Shown here piece by piece: positions 48,001-59,706 of a DNA stretch of 64,000 bases. The number at the start of each line of letters is the position of its first letter. Positions within the stretch are counted from its first letter, which is position 1. The notes beneath the pieces were generated by a model that saw nothing but the letters and a program-made list of their open reading frames with translations, was not told the origin of the DNA and searched no databases. A program made the position numbers and the translations under genes. The stretch covers positions 97,389,570 to 97,453,569 of the forward strand of contig NC_132878.1 of assembly GCF_030463535.1 (NCBI RefSeq). Reading direction: 5' to 3'. The stretch comes from Salminus brasiliensis. Taxonomy: Eukaryota > Chordata > Actinopteri > Characiformes > Bryconidae.

Positions 48001-51000
48001 CTGGGCTACTGCAGAAGAACTCTTAACAAAAAGATGATGGTTACTGGTGGAAAAACCTCACATCACACAGTGCAGCACCCTCCTGCTACATAGCTGCAGA
48101 TCTGTTAGAGTGCCCATGCTAACCCCTGTCCACCGTCAAAAGTGCCTACAGTGGCACACCCAAGTGTTCGGACTGGACCTTAAGGCAAAGAAAGAAGGTG
48201 GCCTGGTCTGATGAGGACTCTTTTCTTTTAGGTCACTTGGTTGGGCAGGTAAGCATTCACCATTTACCTGCGGGACAGGTCGTCTCGCAACTGACAGGAG
48301 TTCAAAGATCTGCTGGAAAGGCTTTAGAGGTTTTGTAGAATGAGCTGTTTTGGTGGCACTCCTCTTGCACCCAGTGGTGGACCAGTGGGTAAAGCACTGG
48401 TTTGATGTTTGTAGATGTTACATATTTCCATCAAACTTTCGGACCTTTTCCAATTTGTCTGCCCCCTACGCTGGTGGGTCGGTGGACTTCACAGACGTTC
48501 ACCAGTGATCAAGATATATATCTAATAGCCGATGTGTTGGATGTGGGAGAAATGGTCAGGCATGAAGACCTGATGCCAACTTGAGATGTCCAGGTGTCCG
48601 GGTCAGAATATCTTCAAAACGTCGAGGCTTGTGGGGGGCTTCTTGTCAGACGTGGTGGGTAACTACCCACAGTGGACCGAGGAGGGACAAATCAAAAAAC
48701 GGTGACGGGGTGTTGGGTGCCCGAGGCTCATCAATGTATGAGGAAAACAAAGGCTATCCCATCTGGGCTAAACTGATAGACAGCGTCCCAAGTCAGGAAA
48801 AACGACAAGAGCCAAACATTGTTGATGTTCTAGATAAACGACTGGGTCAGAACATCTCCAAAACATCAGGCAGGTCTTGTGGGGTATTCCCAATGTGCAG
48901 TGGCCAGTATCTACCTACCGGCGACAGGGTCATGGACGCCCAAGGCTCACTGATGCTCATGGAGGCCCCGCCCACCTCACAACATACAGAATTTAAATGA
49001 TCGCTGCTCACGTTAGCCTTGGTGCCAGATACTACAGGACTACAGGACACCTTGTGGAGTCCATGACTCGAATGGTCAGAGCTGTTGTTTATGTCACGGC
49101 TGAGTGGTGTAAGTCACTGGTGTCCAGTTTCCAGCCCTGACAACCACCAGGTGGCATCAGAGTAAACGCTGTTATGGTCATGTGACTCCTATCTTATGCC
49201 TGATTGGTGGAAGTTGTTAAACATCTTAGCATTAGTCTCCATGTTGTTGACTCACCCGGCCAGAGAGGTTGGTGTGCTTTACTACATCATAGCCCAGACC
49301 TCTCAGCAGTGTCTCCATGTTCTCCTCGTCTATCTGAGCTCCATTCCTTCTCAAATTAGCGTTGTCAAACTCCACGTTGTTGATGAGCAGAGCCAAGCAC
49401 TTCCTTGTACCCTTATCTAGAACATGGTAAATCTGAGGAAATATATACATACATATACATATATATATTAGTTCATTGTCCTGTTTCTGACACCCCATGT
49501 TGTCCTTCAGTGGGTGGACTTTAATACATGCTTCAAAATAAGGGGGCTTTGGAGTGGTTCCACCAAGGAACCTTTTTTATTTTTTGGAGTTTAAAGAACC
49601 TCCGCATAAGAAAGAACTTTACACCCCAAATAAAAACTAATTAACCCCTTAAAACAGCTTATTTTAGCAATTTTTTAACCCCCTTTGCACAAATAACTGA
49701 ATGAGATGGTGAGTTTGCTGTGAAGCGCTCGGTTCTAGATAAGCTCCCCCAGTCAGAGCTGGAGTTCTACAGTGGAGGTTCTAGATAACATCCCCCAGTC
49801 AGAGCTGGAGTTCTACAGTGGAGGTGAAGGGAAGCAGACGTCTGAAGCTCTAATAATAAAAGCTCCTCACAGAAAGTTCTTCACCTAATGGTGATGAAGA
49901 CGCTGCCTGATGCCTGAGACACGGTTCTACCAGAGTTCTGAGAAGAGTTCGGCTCTAGAACCTGCTTTTAAAATCAGATCATTAAAATGGTGGAGGGATA
50001 CATGCTGCAGGGTGTAGTGCAGCTACAGAAAGTAGTCCCTAAAGAGAACTGGATTAGTTCAGATTCTCTATTCACTATTTTACCTTCATCATCATCATCA
50101 TCGTCATTCCATATAACCCACTGGTGGGTTTGGATAGGAGATAAATTATGGGCTGTATCTGTGTTGTTGTAGTCATGGCGACCGACGCCTGCTTCCATTC
50201 ACCTCCACTGTAAAGTCAGATTCCTACCTCCTTTCCTTTTTCTCTGAGGACGTTCTCCTTGAACTGGGGGGTGCAGTGAATGAGAGCAGAGTTGGGGTTG
50301 GGTGGAAGGGTTGGAGAATCCCCTGCAGAAGGAATTTCAGGGTCTGTGGTAACGTCAGATTGAAGTGGAGGTTCAGGTTGAGGCGCTTGGCGAACGAAAT
50401 CTGAGAACAACGACATTAGGACAGAGATTAGCTTGGTAACCAGACTGCTAAATTTCTTGATGAATGGACCAATAGAAATGATCCCAAATAACTTGGAATC
50501 CATTTTTTACACTGATGTTTTTCCTCATTATGTAAAGCTGGAATTTTGTTGATACCAGGATGTTTGACATCACAGCAACACTCGGTTTGTATACAGTCTA
50601 CAGAAACCTGCATTACAACTGCATTAACCGTGCCTTAATAGGGTGTAAATATGTATTAGGGTGTAATAGGGTGTATTAAGAATGCCATATAGGGTGTTAG
50701 GGTGTCTAAACATGGTGTAAATAGAGCGTTAGGGTGTATTTATGGTGCCTAAATATGGTGTAGTTAGGGTGTATTTAGGATGCCAAAATTAATAAGGTTA
50801 ATAAGGTTAGTGATGTTTATATATAGTATATAATGTTAATAAGGTTAATGATGTTTATATATAGTATATAACGTTAATGAGGGTAATGATGTTTATATAT
50901 AGTATATAACGTTAATTAGGGTAATGATGTTTATATATAGTATATAAAGTTAATTAGGGTAATGATGTTTATTTATAGAATATAACGTTAATAAGGTTCA

Positions 51001-52466
51001 TTATGTTTATATATAGTATGTAACGTTAATAAGGTTAGTGATGTTTATATATAGTATATAATGTTAATAAGGTTAGTGATGTTTATATATAGTATATAAC
51101 GTTAATTAGGGTAATGATGTTTATATATAGTATATAACGTTAATAAGGTTAGTGATGTTTATATATCGTATATAACGTTAATTAGGGTAGTGATGTTTAT
51201 ATATAGTTTATAACGTTAATAAGGTTAGTGATGTTTATATATAGTATATAACGTTAATTAGGGTAGTGATGTTTATATATAGTATATAATGTTAATAAGG
51301 TTAGTGATGTTTATATATAGTATATAACGTTAATAAGTTTAGTGATGTTTATATATAGTATATAACGTTAATAAGGTTAATGATGTTTATATATAGTATA
51401 TAAAGTTAACTAGGGTAATGATGCTTATATATAGTATATAAAGTTAATTAGGGTAATGATGTTTATTTATAGAATATAACGTTAATTAGGGTAATGATGT
51501 TTATATATAGTATATAACGTTAATAAGGTTCATTATGTTTATATATAGTATATAACGTTAATAAGGTTCATTATGTTTATATATAGTTAATGATGTATAT
51601 TAATCAGGTATATTGTTTATATATTATATATAGTTAATGATGTTTATATATAGTATATAAAGTTAATTAGGGTAATGATGTTTATATATAGTATATAACG
51701 TTAATAAGGTTCATTATGTTTATATATAGTATATAACGTTAATAAGGTTCATTATGTTTATATATAGTTAATGATGTATATTAATCAGGTATATTGTTTA
51801 TATATTATATATAGTTAATGATGTTTATATATAGTATATAAAGTTAATTAGGGTAATGATGTTTATTTATAGTATATAAAGTTAATAAGGTTCATTATGT
51901 TTATATATAGTATATACAGTTAACTAGGGTAATGATGTTTATATATAGTATATAAAGTTAATAAGGTTCATTATGTTTATATATAGTATATACAGTTAAC
52001 TAGGGTAATGATGTTTATATATAGTATATAAAGTTAATAAGGTTCATTATGTTTATATATAGTATATACAGTTAACTAGGGTAATGATGTTTATATATAG
52101 TATATAAAGTTAATAAGGTTCATTATGTTTATATATAGTATATAACGTTAATAAAGGTGATCAATAAAGACCCCCCCCCCTCTCCTCCCCCTCCTCCTCA
52201 CCTGCAGCCTCCTGTTCTAGATCCTCCGCTATCTGATTGGCACCGATGGTCCTCAGCAGCTGCGCGGTGATCTCCAGCGCGCGCTTCTCCGTGTACGTTT
52301 CTATGAGAAGGCGCGCGACGTCTCCGCGGTCCTTCCCCTCCACGGCGCCCCTCCGCACGCGCGGCTGCAGCCCGGAGTCGGTCAGCTTAGCGGTGAACTT
52401 CTTAAACTGCTCCGAGTCCAGATCCTCCAGAGCCTCGAGCAGGATGTCCCGCACGGACTTGGACAT
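42076..52466 (-). CDS. PYD-containing inflammatory caspase (caspase-1/Caspa type), complete (7 exons)
   Basis: Minus-strand exons are 52466-52202, 50400-50228, 49432-49256, 46171-45934, 43990-43880, 43477-43368 and 42174-42076, together 1173 nt or 390 aa. All phases join; intron 6 has a GC donor (CAG|GCAAGT). Residues 1-88 form a pyrin domain, 89-146 a Pro-rich linker ending QFKENVLREKGKE, then the peptidase C14 domain: LALLINNVEFDN, catalytic His233 in MSHG, catalytic Cys282 in QACRG, an acidic p20/p10 linker (SDSESDDMEID), and the small subunit ending FYLFPGL. ASC recruits such caspases through PYD-PYD contacts; they then self-process and cleave IL-1 family cytokines and gasdermins. Zebrafish Caspa and Caspb both have this domain order; I cannot tell orthologue from paralogue. 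Introns hold a 75-bp array, a MITE, Tc1 relics and a SINE. Confidence 0.93.
42308..43100. repeat. AT-rich minisatellite, unit B (caspase intron 6)
   Basis: Same GAGCAGCATCCCATATAC plus AGTATATATC repeat as 38330-39135, without the long terminal (TA)n run. Confidence 0.92.
44100..45850. repeat. 75-bp minisatellite in caspase intron 4
   Basis: About 23 copies of a 75-bp unit (GATATACACTGAGGAGGCGG, AGCTACAGTCTCTCATTAGG, GTGAATATTAATAACGCTCT and so on). As 75 is divisible by three, ORFs of about 418 aa (+) and 430 aa (-) run through it; these are period artefacts. Two unit types (CTCTCATT with AACGC, CTCTGGTT with AATGC) occur in blocks. Confidence 0.97.
46172..46951. other. caspase intron 3, left part, unassigned
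   Basis: No mobile element or exon is recognised. It has ordinary composition with short ORFs. Confidence 0.45.
46952..47090 (+). mobile_element. tRNA-derived SINE in caspase intron 3
   Basis: TGGTTAGAGCTC resembles an A box and GGGTTTGAGACCT a B box of a tRNA-type RNA polymerase III promoter, followed by CTCGGCAAG and GTTGGGCCCTTGAGCAAG typical of fish tRNA-SINE bodies. No intact tRNA gene is present. Confidence 0.75.
47245..47786. mobile_element. hAT-like MITE relic
   Basis: The right end GGATTGGTGCATCCCTA and internal ATCGGACGATA and ATCGGGCCGATATTCGAT resemble hAT MITEs with TAGGGATGCACCxATCC termini. The left terminus is not recognisable. Confidence 0.5.
47790..48330 (+). mobile_element. 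Tc1-like transposase relic (middle part)
   Basis: AGAGTGCCCATGCTAACCCC, TGTCCACCGTCAAAAGTGCC and AAGGTGGCCTGGTCTGATGA encode, in broken frame, the VPMLTPVHR and KVAWSDE region of fish Tc1 transposases. Confidence 0.7.
48590..49090 (+). mobile_element. Tc1-like transposon relic (5' coding part, partly duplicated)
   Basis: GTTGATGTTCTAGATAAACG, CTGGGTCAGAACATCTCC and ACCGGCGACAGGGTCATGG match the N-terminal Tc1 region, and a more diverged copy precedes it at 48590-48720. Related to 3390-3610. Confidence 0.65.
49816..50210 (-). mobile_element. MITE family A, inverted copy in caspase intron 2
   Basis: 395 bp with CAGTGGAGGTGAAGGG at the left and CCATTCACCTCCACTG at the right, and TA on both sides (49814-49815 and 50211-50212). 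The tail repeats lie at about 49728-49813. It ends only 17 bp from the donor of exon 2 (exon low end 50228). Confidence 0.88.
50640..52155. repeat. about 38-bp minisatellite in caspase intron 1
   Basis: About 37 copies of TTAATAAGGTTAGTGATG plus TTTATATATAGTATATAACG, with block-wise variants (AGGTTCATTATG, TTAACTAGGG). It ends about 50 bp before the PYD exon donor, followed by a C-rich run. Confidence 0.94.
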
Positions 52467-52533
52467 GGTTCAGGGCAGCGCGAGCGCGAGATCGAGAACT
52501 ACGGGAAATGAGGAAACACACCCGCTTACAGCC

Positions 52534-52541
52534 TGACGTCA
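52534..52541 (-). promoter_or_regulatory. CRE palindrome upstream of the PYD-caspase
   Basis: TGACGTCA, 68 bp upstream of the caspase ATG. A full consensus CRE/ATF site this close to a start is a reasonable promoter element, but it is motif evidence only. Confidence 0.45.
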
Positions 52542-53104
52542 CTGCTGCTGCTGGGTAGGTGTACAGGCACTGCAGTGCGCATGCGCACAACACACCTGTG
52601 TAGGAAGTGTGTAAGCCTGCATTACCACGTGCTTCTGCAACTGTCTGAGGCAGGTTCTAGAGCCGAACTCTTCTCAGAACTCTGGTAGAACCGTGTCTCA
52701 GGCATCAGGCAGCGTCTTCATCACCATTAGGTGAAGAACTTTCTGTGAGGAGCTTTTATTATTAGAGCTTCAGACGTCTGCTGCCCTTCACCTCCACCGT
52801 GCCTGGGTGGATGGTGTTGTGGTGGTTCAGCTGCTGGAGCTGCTTTACTGTAGATCCCTCCTGTTGACTAGTGGCTGAAGCACAGCAGGTATCAGCACTA
52901 ACAGCACAGCGCCCCCTGTCTGTCTGCACATCATTTAACATAAATAATAAGCCAGGAAGACCCCAGCTCTCTTTACACCACTGTGACCCAGTCCCAGCAT
53001 AATCTGCACTAAAGCAAACTGAACTCTCTCCAGCACTAACCCTGATCATAATCAGACCACAGCTTTACATGTTAATAATAATAATAAAATATTAATACTG
53101 ACCC

Positions 53105-53472
53105 CCCAAAAAATTATATATATATATATATATATAAAATATAGAATTATATAATAATATAGTTATATATTTGAATATATATAAAGGAGGATGTAAATGA
53201 ATGAGAGCAACTTCAAAAGTTAAAAGGAGTCTGTAAAGTACTAAATAATTGTTCTTTGCTGCAGAACAACCACATATACGATTTCCTTCATCATAGAGCA
53301 GAAAACCATTACTAGGTACAGAACCATTTTAATAAGTTTCCATGGTTGTATATAGAACCAATGAACCAATGAACCAATTAAGGGGCAGAGAATAAAACAA
53401 TAATTTGATCTATACTTGAGTGTCTGTTATTCTATATAATATCTGATATATAGAGAAATATAATGATATTCC

Positions 53473-53509
<37 letters not shown>

Positions 53510-53597
53510 TGAGAATTTGTAGATAATCTAGGATTAAATTATCCAACCAGGTTTGAGATTTTAATTTTGTAAGATTTCAATTTGATATTTGGTGTCT

Positions 53598-53632
<35 letters not shown>

Positions 53633-53894
53633 GTTGTTGTTGTTGTTGTTATTGTTATTATGATTGTTGTTGTTGTTGTTATTATTAGAGAATCTGTACA
53701 TAATCCATGATGAACTATCATAACTGAGAATTCAATTTGATAACTGTTTGGGTGTCTGAATTATTATTATTATAATTTACTATTGTAATATTATACTATA
53801 ATAATACTATTTGAGAAACTGTAGATAATCTAGGATTAAATTATTTAACCAGGTTTGAGATTTAAAATTTATTTTGATATTTGTTTTGGTGTCT

Positions 53895-53926
<32 letters not shown>

Positions 53927-53960
53927 TGAGTTTCTATGCATAAGCTATCATCATCATTCT
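53105..53960. repeat. AT and TTA/TTG microsatellites, copy 2
   Basis: Counterparts of 22370-23215 with altered run lengths. Confidence 0.85.
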
Positions 53961-54151
53961 TTATTTAAGCTTGGATTTACATTGAGAGAGATCCTCATTT
54001 TCAGGCTGGCTGAGGGCTGGGTGTTAATGATGATGAATGCAGTAACTAAAATAACTAAAATAACAAAAATATTAGAATTCTAAAACGTCTCCTTAAACCA
54101 TCACAAACAGACCTGAAGTAAAAATCTTCAACCTTAAAGTCCATCTGTAGT

Positions 54152-54312
54152 GCGTCCTGCGGTAAGAGCAGACGTTTCCCCCCAGTCTCAGGAAAGACTA
54201 GGGGGCCTAACACTGGGCCTTGTGGGACGCCTGTGGTAATGTAAAGAGGTTCAGGCTCACAGTTCCACCTGAAACGTCCACTGCCGTCCATCAGAGAGGT
54301 CAAAGGCCCGGA
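54152..54312 (-). mobile_element. LINE reverse-transcriptase relic, copy 2
   Basis: Counterpart of 23440-23600, again encoding TTGVPQGPVLGPLVF. Confidence 0.75.
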
Positions 54313-54622
54313 TTATACTCTCTTCAACAGGCCTCTATCAGACTGTAATGTGTATGGGAGAATTACTGGGTACTTGAAGAACTGTTGTCACATAAAAAAA
54401 CTTGTATCTCCAAAATTGCAGCTTTACAGCTTCGATGTAGAAAGACTTTATTCCAGGTCAGTTTGGAGCGTTTCTATTGGTCCGTTCATCATGCAGTTCT
54501 GATACAGTATAAAGAACAGCTGCAGATTCACATTCTGGAGAAAAGTAAAACAAAGCAATAATGGAGATACAAGGTTTTTGGGTGACTGTGGTGATGTGTA
54601 GAGGTTTATGTGTATTTGTCCT

Positions 54623-54664
<42 letters not shown>

Positions 54665-55064
54665 CCCCTCAGTGTCATGCTGGCTGTGCGGAGGTGGACT
54701 CTATGACCGAGGCGGTGGCCGGTCAGAGCTTCTTGCTGGGCTGCATTTCGTGTAAGCAGAGGGAGGAGGTGCCCGCAGAAACCTCTGTGGACTGGTACTT
54801 TACTCCCTCCGGGGTGAACGACTCTTATCTGGTTAGTGCCAGTCACAGTCACACACACTACATGTCCAAAAGTATCCGGACGTCTCTTCTAATGAAGAAC
54901 CCGTGGCTGAAAAAGGGGAGCCTGTATAATCTCTATAGAATGGCGAATAGAACGGGACACTCTGGAGCAGGCAGCTGTGAGGGCCTGACCCCTAAGGTCA
55001 CTGTGCCCTATGCCGAGCATGGCCTAGAGGAGGGGTATAAAGCTGACCCACTCTCATCTCTGTA

Positions 55065-55184
55065 CAGTGGAGGTGAATGGAAGCAGGCGTCGGTCGCCAT
55101 GACTACAACAACACAGATACAGCCCATAATTTATCTCCTATCCAAACCCACCAGTGCAGCTACACGAGTCTTCTGAGTTTTATA

Positions 55185-55222
<38 letters not shown>

Positions 55223-55491
55223 GGTAAAATAGTGAATAGAGAATCTCAACCAATCCAGTTCTCTTTAGGGACTACTTTCTGTAGCTGCACTACACCCTGC
55301 AGCATGTATCCCTCCACCATTTTAATGATCTGGTTCTAAAAGCAGGTTCTAGAGCCGAACTCTTCTCAGAACTCTGGTAGAACCGTGTCTCAGGCATCAG
55401 GCAGCGTCTTCATTACCATTAGGTAAAGAACTTTCTGTGAGGAGCTTTTATTATTAGAGCTTCAGACGTCTGCTTCCCTTCACCTCCACTG
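55065..55491 (+). mobile_element. MITE family A, copy 2 of the 24359 insertion
   Basis: 427 bp, same TA flanks and position as in copy 1, with a shorter GAT run; tail repeats 55492-55610 (one unit fewer). Confidence 0.88.
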
Positions 55492-56073
55492 TAGTAGAAC
55501 TCCAGCTCTGACTGGAGGAGCTTATCTAGAACCTCCACTGTAGAACTCCAGCTCTGACTGGGGGAGCTTATCTAGAACCTTCACTGTAGAACTCCAGCTC
55601 TGACTGGGTATGTTTGGGAATCAGTGGATTAAAAGAAGGTTCGGAGTAAACTGGAGCAGAGAAACATGAAAATGTGGGGGACAGGGGTCTTCCAGGGCCA
55701 GGACCACTGATGTGATCTAGGCTGGGAGATCTTCAGGACCTTCAGGACCACAGTTTGGTCCTCTCTTCTTCTCTCTCTCCCTCTCCTGCAGATCTTCCAT
55801 TATGAACACCCTCTCTCCACCATCATGGACGATCACTTTGAGGAGCGTCTGGAGTGGCAGGGGACGGAGGGATCGGCAGATGTTCAGATCGGAGCCATCT
55901 TCATCCATAATGTCACGTTCAACGACACGGGAACGTACGAGTGTGTGTTCCAGCGCACGCTTTTCCTCCCCCTGGGAGAACACAAGGTCGTCATCCAGAG
56001 GACGGTGGAGCTCACTGTGGTGCCTGAAGGTGAGAGCTGTAGTAGAGAATGAGAGTCTAAGGGATCAGACCAC

Positions 56074-56452
56074 GCCCACTCTCTGCTCAGACCCCGTCTG
56101 CTGCCTAATTCTAGGCGTGGGCTAGAGGGGTCTAAAGCCCCCCAACATTGAGGAGCTGTGGAGCAGTGGAAGAGCTGTGTTCTCTGAAATGATGGTGGTG
56201 GAGCTCCATCCAATACTTTTGGGATGAGTTGGGGATGATGAGGTGGGGTGTTGATCATCATCTAAAATCCTACATCCATCTTGTGGCTGAATGCAATCAA
56301 ATACTCACAGCAATGCCCTTCCAAAATCTAGTAGAAAGTCTTTTTCCCTGGACAAGAGGGACAGATACTCCAACAAATGCAGGAGAAACTTGATTTCAGA
56401 AGAAATTGTGAATAAGCAGGTGTCCCAAAACTTTTGTCCACATAGTATAATT
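56074..56452 (+). mobile_element. Tc1-like MITE family C relic, copy 2
   Basis: Counterpart of 25427-25805 in intron 3 of the second scn1b copy. Confidence 0.75.
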
Positions 56453-56564
56453 TATCCATGCTGTTTATTAGTAGACATGTACATATACTATATACTCTCA
56501 AATAAACCTGCATGTCTACTAATATAGATTAATAATGGCAACAACAACAACAACAATAATAACA

Positions 56565-56597
<33 letters not shown>

Positions 56598-57562
56598 GCT
56601 TCTATTTTATTACCGTCATATCAGTAGTCAAATCATATTTTTTATTATTGCAGTAATTAATGTTGTTTTTACTATCTTACTATCTAACTTACTATTATTA
56701 TTATGGTTGTTATTATTATAAGCAGTTTTACTATTATTGTTGTTATTCTATATATTTCCTATCATTATTATTACTATTATTATTATTGTTGTTGTCCTTT
56801 ATTTTATTCATTATTATTATTATTATTATAAATATTAGGATTAGAACTAGTATTATAGTTATTACTACTGTACTACAATAATTGTAATGATTATTAATAA
56901 TAATAGTAATATAGTATTGTCATTACTATTAGATATTTTAGTGGATATTTATTGTAGTATTAGTTGATATTATTATTGATATGCCATTGTTGTTGATGTA
57001 GTATTATTGCAGTACTGATTATTACTGTAGCAGTAGCTTTGTTATTACTGTTATTATTGTAATTACTAGTGCAGTTATTATTGTTATTGTTATTGTTGTT
57101 GTTGTTGTTGTTCCTCCTGTTATGTCCTGTCTCCTGTTGTCTGCAGCGAACCGTGAGCTGACCGCAGTGATCTCGGAGATCATGATGTACGTGGTGATTG
57201 TATTCCTGCAGCTGTGGATGATCGGGGTGCTGATTTACTGCTATAAGAAGATCTACGCTGAGAATGAGGCTCGAGAGGCCAGGAAGGCCCTGCGCGAGAG
57301 AAACCAGTATGACCCTTTTACCCTTATGAATCCATTTACATTGGATTTACACTGCAGTTTACTGACCTCAATAATGATTGCACGTTTTTCTGAACGTTCA
57401 CTGTGATTGGCTGTGATTGACCTTAATGATGTCATCCGACCTCTTGCGTTGTCTTTTCAGGCTTATTGACCCGAAGGACACCTGTGACGGGGTGCACTTG
57501 GAGTGACAGCAGCTCTGCTCTTTGTGCATTGTGATGGTAGTGGTAGATGATAGTGAGTGGTA

Positions 57563-57568
57563 AATAAA
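57563..57568 (+). other. poly(A) signal of scn1b copy 2
   Basis: AATAAA 57 bp after the stop codon, as in copy 1. Confidence 0.7.
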
Positions 57569-57786
57569 GAGCTCTGACTGCTGAGTTTGTGCCGTTTTAC
57601 TGTTCTGATTTACTTTGAGAATACTCGATTAAATACGACTTCAAAGACTAATTCAGTGTTTATTTGCTTCTGTAGCAATAAACAAAACCATAAAGCTTTG
57701 ATGTTGCAGGAAAGGTGTTTCCAGTGGTGATTAGAAATGAATATAAAGCACTTCAATAGTAATAGTATTGTAACAGTGGTGAACCA

Positions 57787-58018
57787 ATAGCGTAACTGTG
57801 ATGTCACAGTAGTGTTACTGTGATGTCACAGAAGTGTCACAGTAGTGTATAAATGGTGTAACAACAGTATAACAGTGATGTCAGCGTAGTGTAATTGTGA
57901 TGTCACAGTAGTGTAACTGTGATGTCACAATAGTGTAACTGTGATGCTACAGTAGTGTAACTGTGATGTCACAGAAGTGTAATTGTGATGTCACAATAGT
58001 GTAATTGTATTGTAACAG
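57787..58018. repeat. about 22-bp VNTR, expanded in copy 2
   Basis: Same unit as 27118-27290 plus an extra block (about 57808-57880) with AGAAGTGTCACAGTAGTGTA variants. Confidence 0.88.
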
Positions 58019-58689
58019 TATTTAATATAAACTTAATCACTATTTTGCGACATTAAAATGTTCCTCTCTTCAGATCATGGTTTATGTATGATTATTTACT
58101 CATTTTTCACAATTCACTTTTTAAAAATAAATTCTTATTTTATTTTTACTTTTTAATTCAGGTTTTATTTTGGCCTCACACTTGACACATCTCCCTATTT
58201 CCTCTCATTTGTTTATATGAATGTTGACGGCTGTAGAACAATCCATCAGTCCACCCTCAAATACATGAATTAGTCATTTTAGTAATTTTCATTTTCCTGC
58301 TGTGCTGATCTAAACGTCTGTAGTACCTGAACATCAGTCCTGACTGAACTAAGCTGCATCAGTGAAGCTGGTCTGCCCTTGAGGAGATGAATGTGGAGAG
58401 CTTCTCAGTCTGAGGACAGTTTATTGTAAAAAGATGTTTTTCATTTTCACACAAAACAAACAATCCAACATCACTACTGGCACTTTTTCATTTCCATGGA
58501 ATGCTGGTGTTCGGCCTACTGAAGCTGGACCTGTTCTAGACCCCTCCACGTTTCAGAATAACAGAACCTGCTAAGCAGAACCTGGTCAAGCAGTGCAGTG
58601 TTACTGTTCTCTGTGTGTCCTGTGGGGGAACCTTGTTGGAATATGGGGAAAATGACCGTCTACTTCATCCTGATGTTCTCGGATCCCTT

Positions 58690-59580
58690 ACAGAAAACTC
58701 ACATACACATACAAAGGGTTCTGTGACAATGACAATAGTAGAACCATGTTGGTGGTGTGTAGAACCATTTTTAAAAAGTTATTTAAAAAAACAGCTTGAA
58801 AAAGTTTAAGGAACGATCTACACATACAGACACTGAAAGGGTTCTGAAAAAGGTGCTTTAGCATTAACAATGGTAGAACCCCTTTTGGTGGTATATAGAA
58901 CCACTTTCTTTAAAAACGTTTGTTAAAAACAAGTTCTTCAAAAATGACTTGAGACAAATTTGAAACTGCAGAGGAACCTCTTAGTGTTTTGGGGGACCTT
59001 CATAGAACCTTTTTCTTCTAAAAACCTTTTCTTGAAGGTTCCACAAAGCACCTTATGTGTTTTCTTTGCAGTTTCAAATTGAATATCCTCCCAATATTTC
59101 TCAAGGAACAGTGTACAAAGGGTTCTAAATAGGGTTCTTTGGCAATAACAATGGTAGAACCATTTTGGTGCTCTTAAAAAACACATTTAAAAGATTGTTT
59201 AAAGAACCATCCACACATGCACATACTGAAAGGGGTTCTGAAATAGGTGCTTTAGCATTTAGAACCCATTTTGGTGGTATATAGAACCATTTTCTTTCGT
59301 TCTCTAAAAAGTTCTTTAAAAAACTGCGAAACATTCTGAAGAGCGTTCTTTGGTAACAATAGTAGAACTATTGGTGCTATTTAGGAATGTTCTAAGATGG
59401 TGGTTCTAAACACCATCTACACACACATACAAAGTCTTCAAAGGATTCTTTGATGATAACAAGGTTTAAATATATGAAGGTTCTTTAAACCAGACCAAGC
59501 AAATGGTTATTTGAGTTGTCCTGGTTCTGTAAAGAACCACTGCCTTTACTAAAGAACCCTTGACGGACCCCTATTTTAGG
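58690..59580. repeat. GGTTCT/AGAACC repeat cluster, copy 2
   Basis: Counterpart of 27960-28870. A short segment near 58940-58965 differs (GACTTGAGACAAATTTG in place of the copy 1 sequence). Confidence 0.75.
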
Positions 59581-59706
59581 AGTGTATATTTCACAGGTTA
59601 TCCACAGGTGCGAAGCGTCTAAAAAACATGTTTACAGGTAAACAAGTGTGAGTGTATTTTATCATATCAGTGTAAAATCCTGTAGTATTACTCCACCGCC
59701 TCAGTC

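Larger units (their letters stand above)
54665..57506 (+). pseudogene. sodium channel beta-1-like, second copy lacking exon 1
   Basis: Exons 2-5 are present at 54665-54831, 55792-56029, 57147-57306 and 57461-57506, with intact splice sites and open frame. The coding sequence differs from copy 1 by few bases; I see one residue change (Val to Leu in FLPxGEHK, exon 3). Exon 1, which holds the ATG and signal peptide, is missing because the duplication starts in intron 1. Without a new first exon it cannot make a secreted-type membrane protein, so I call it a truncated gene. The open frame suggests either very recent loss or an unrecognised upstream exon. A collapsed or haplotypic assembly duplicate is also possible. 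Confidence 0.82.
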
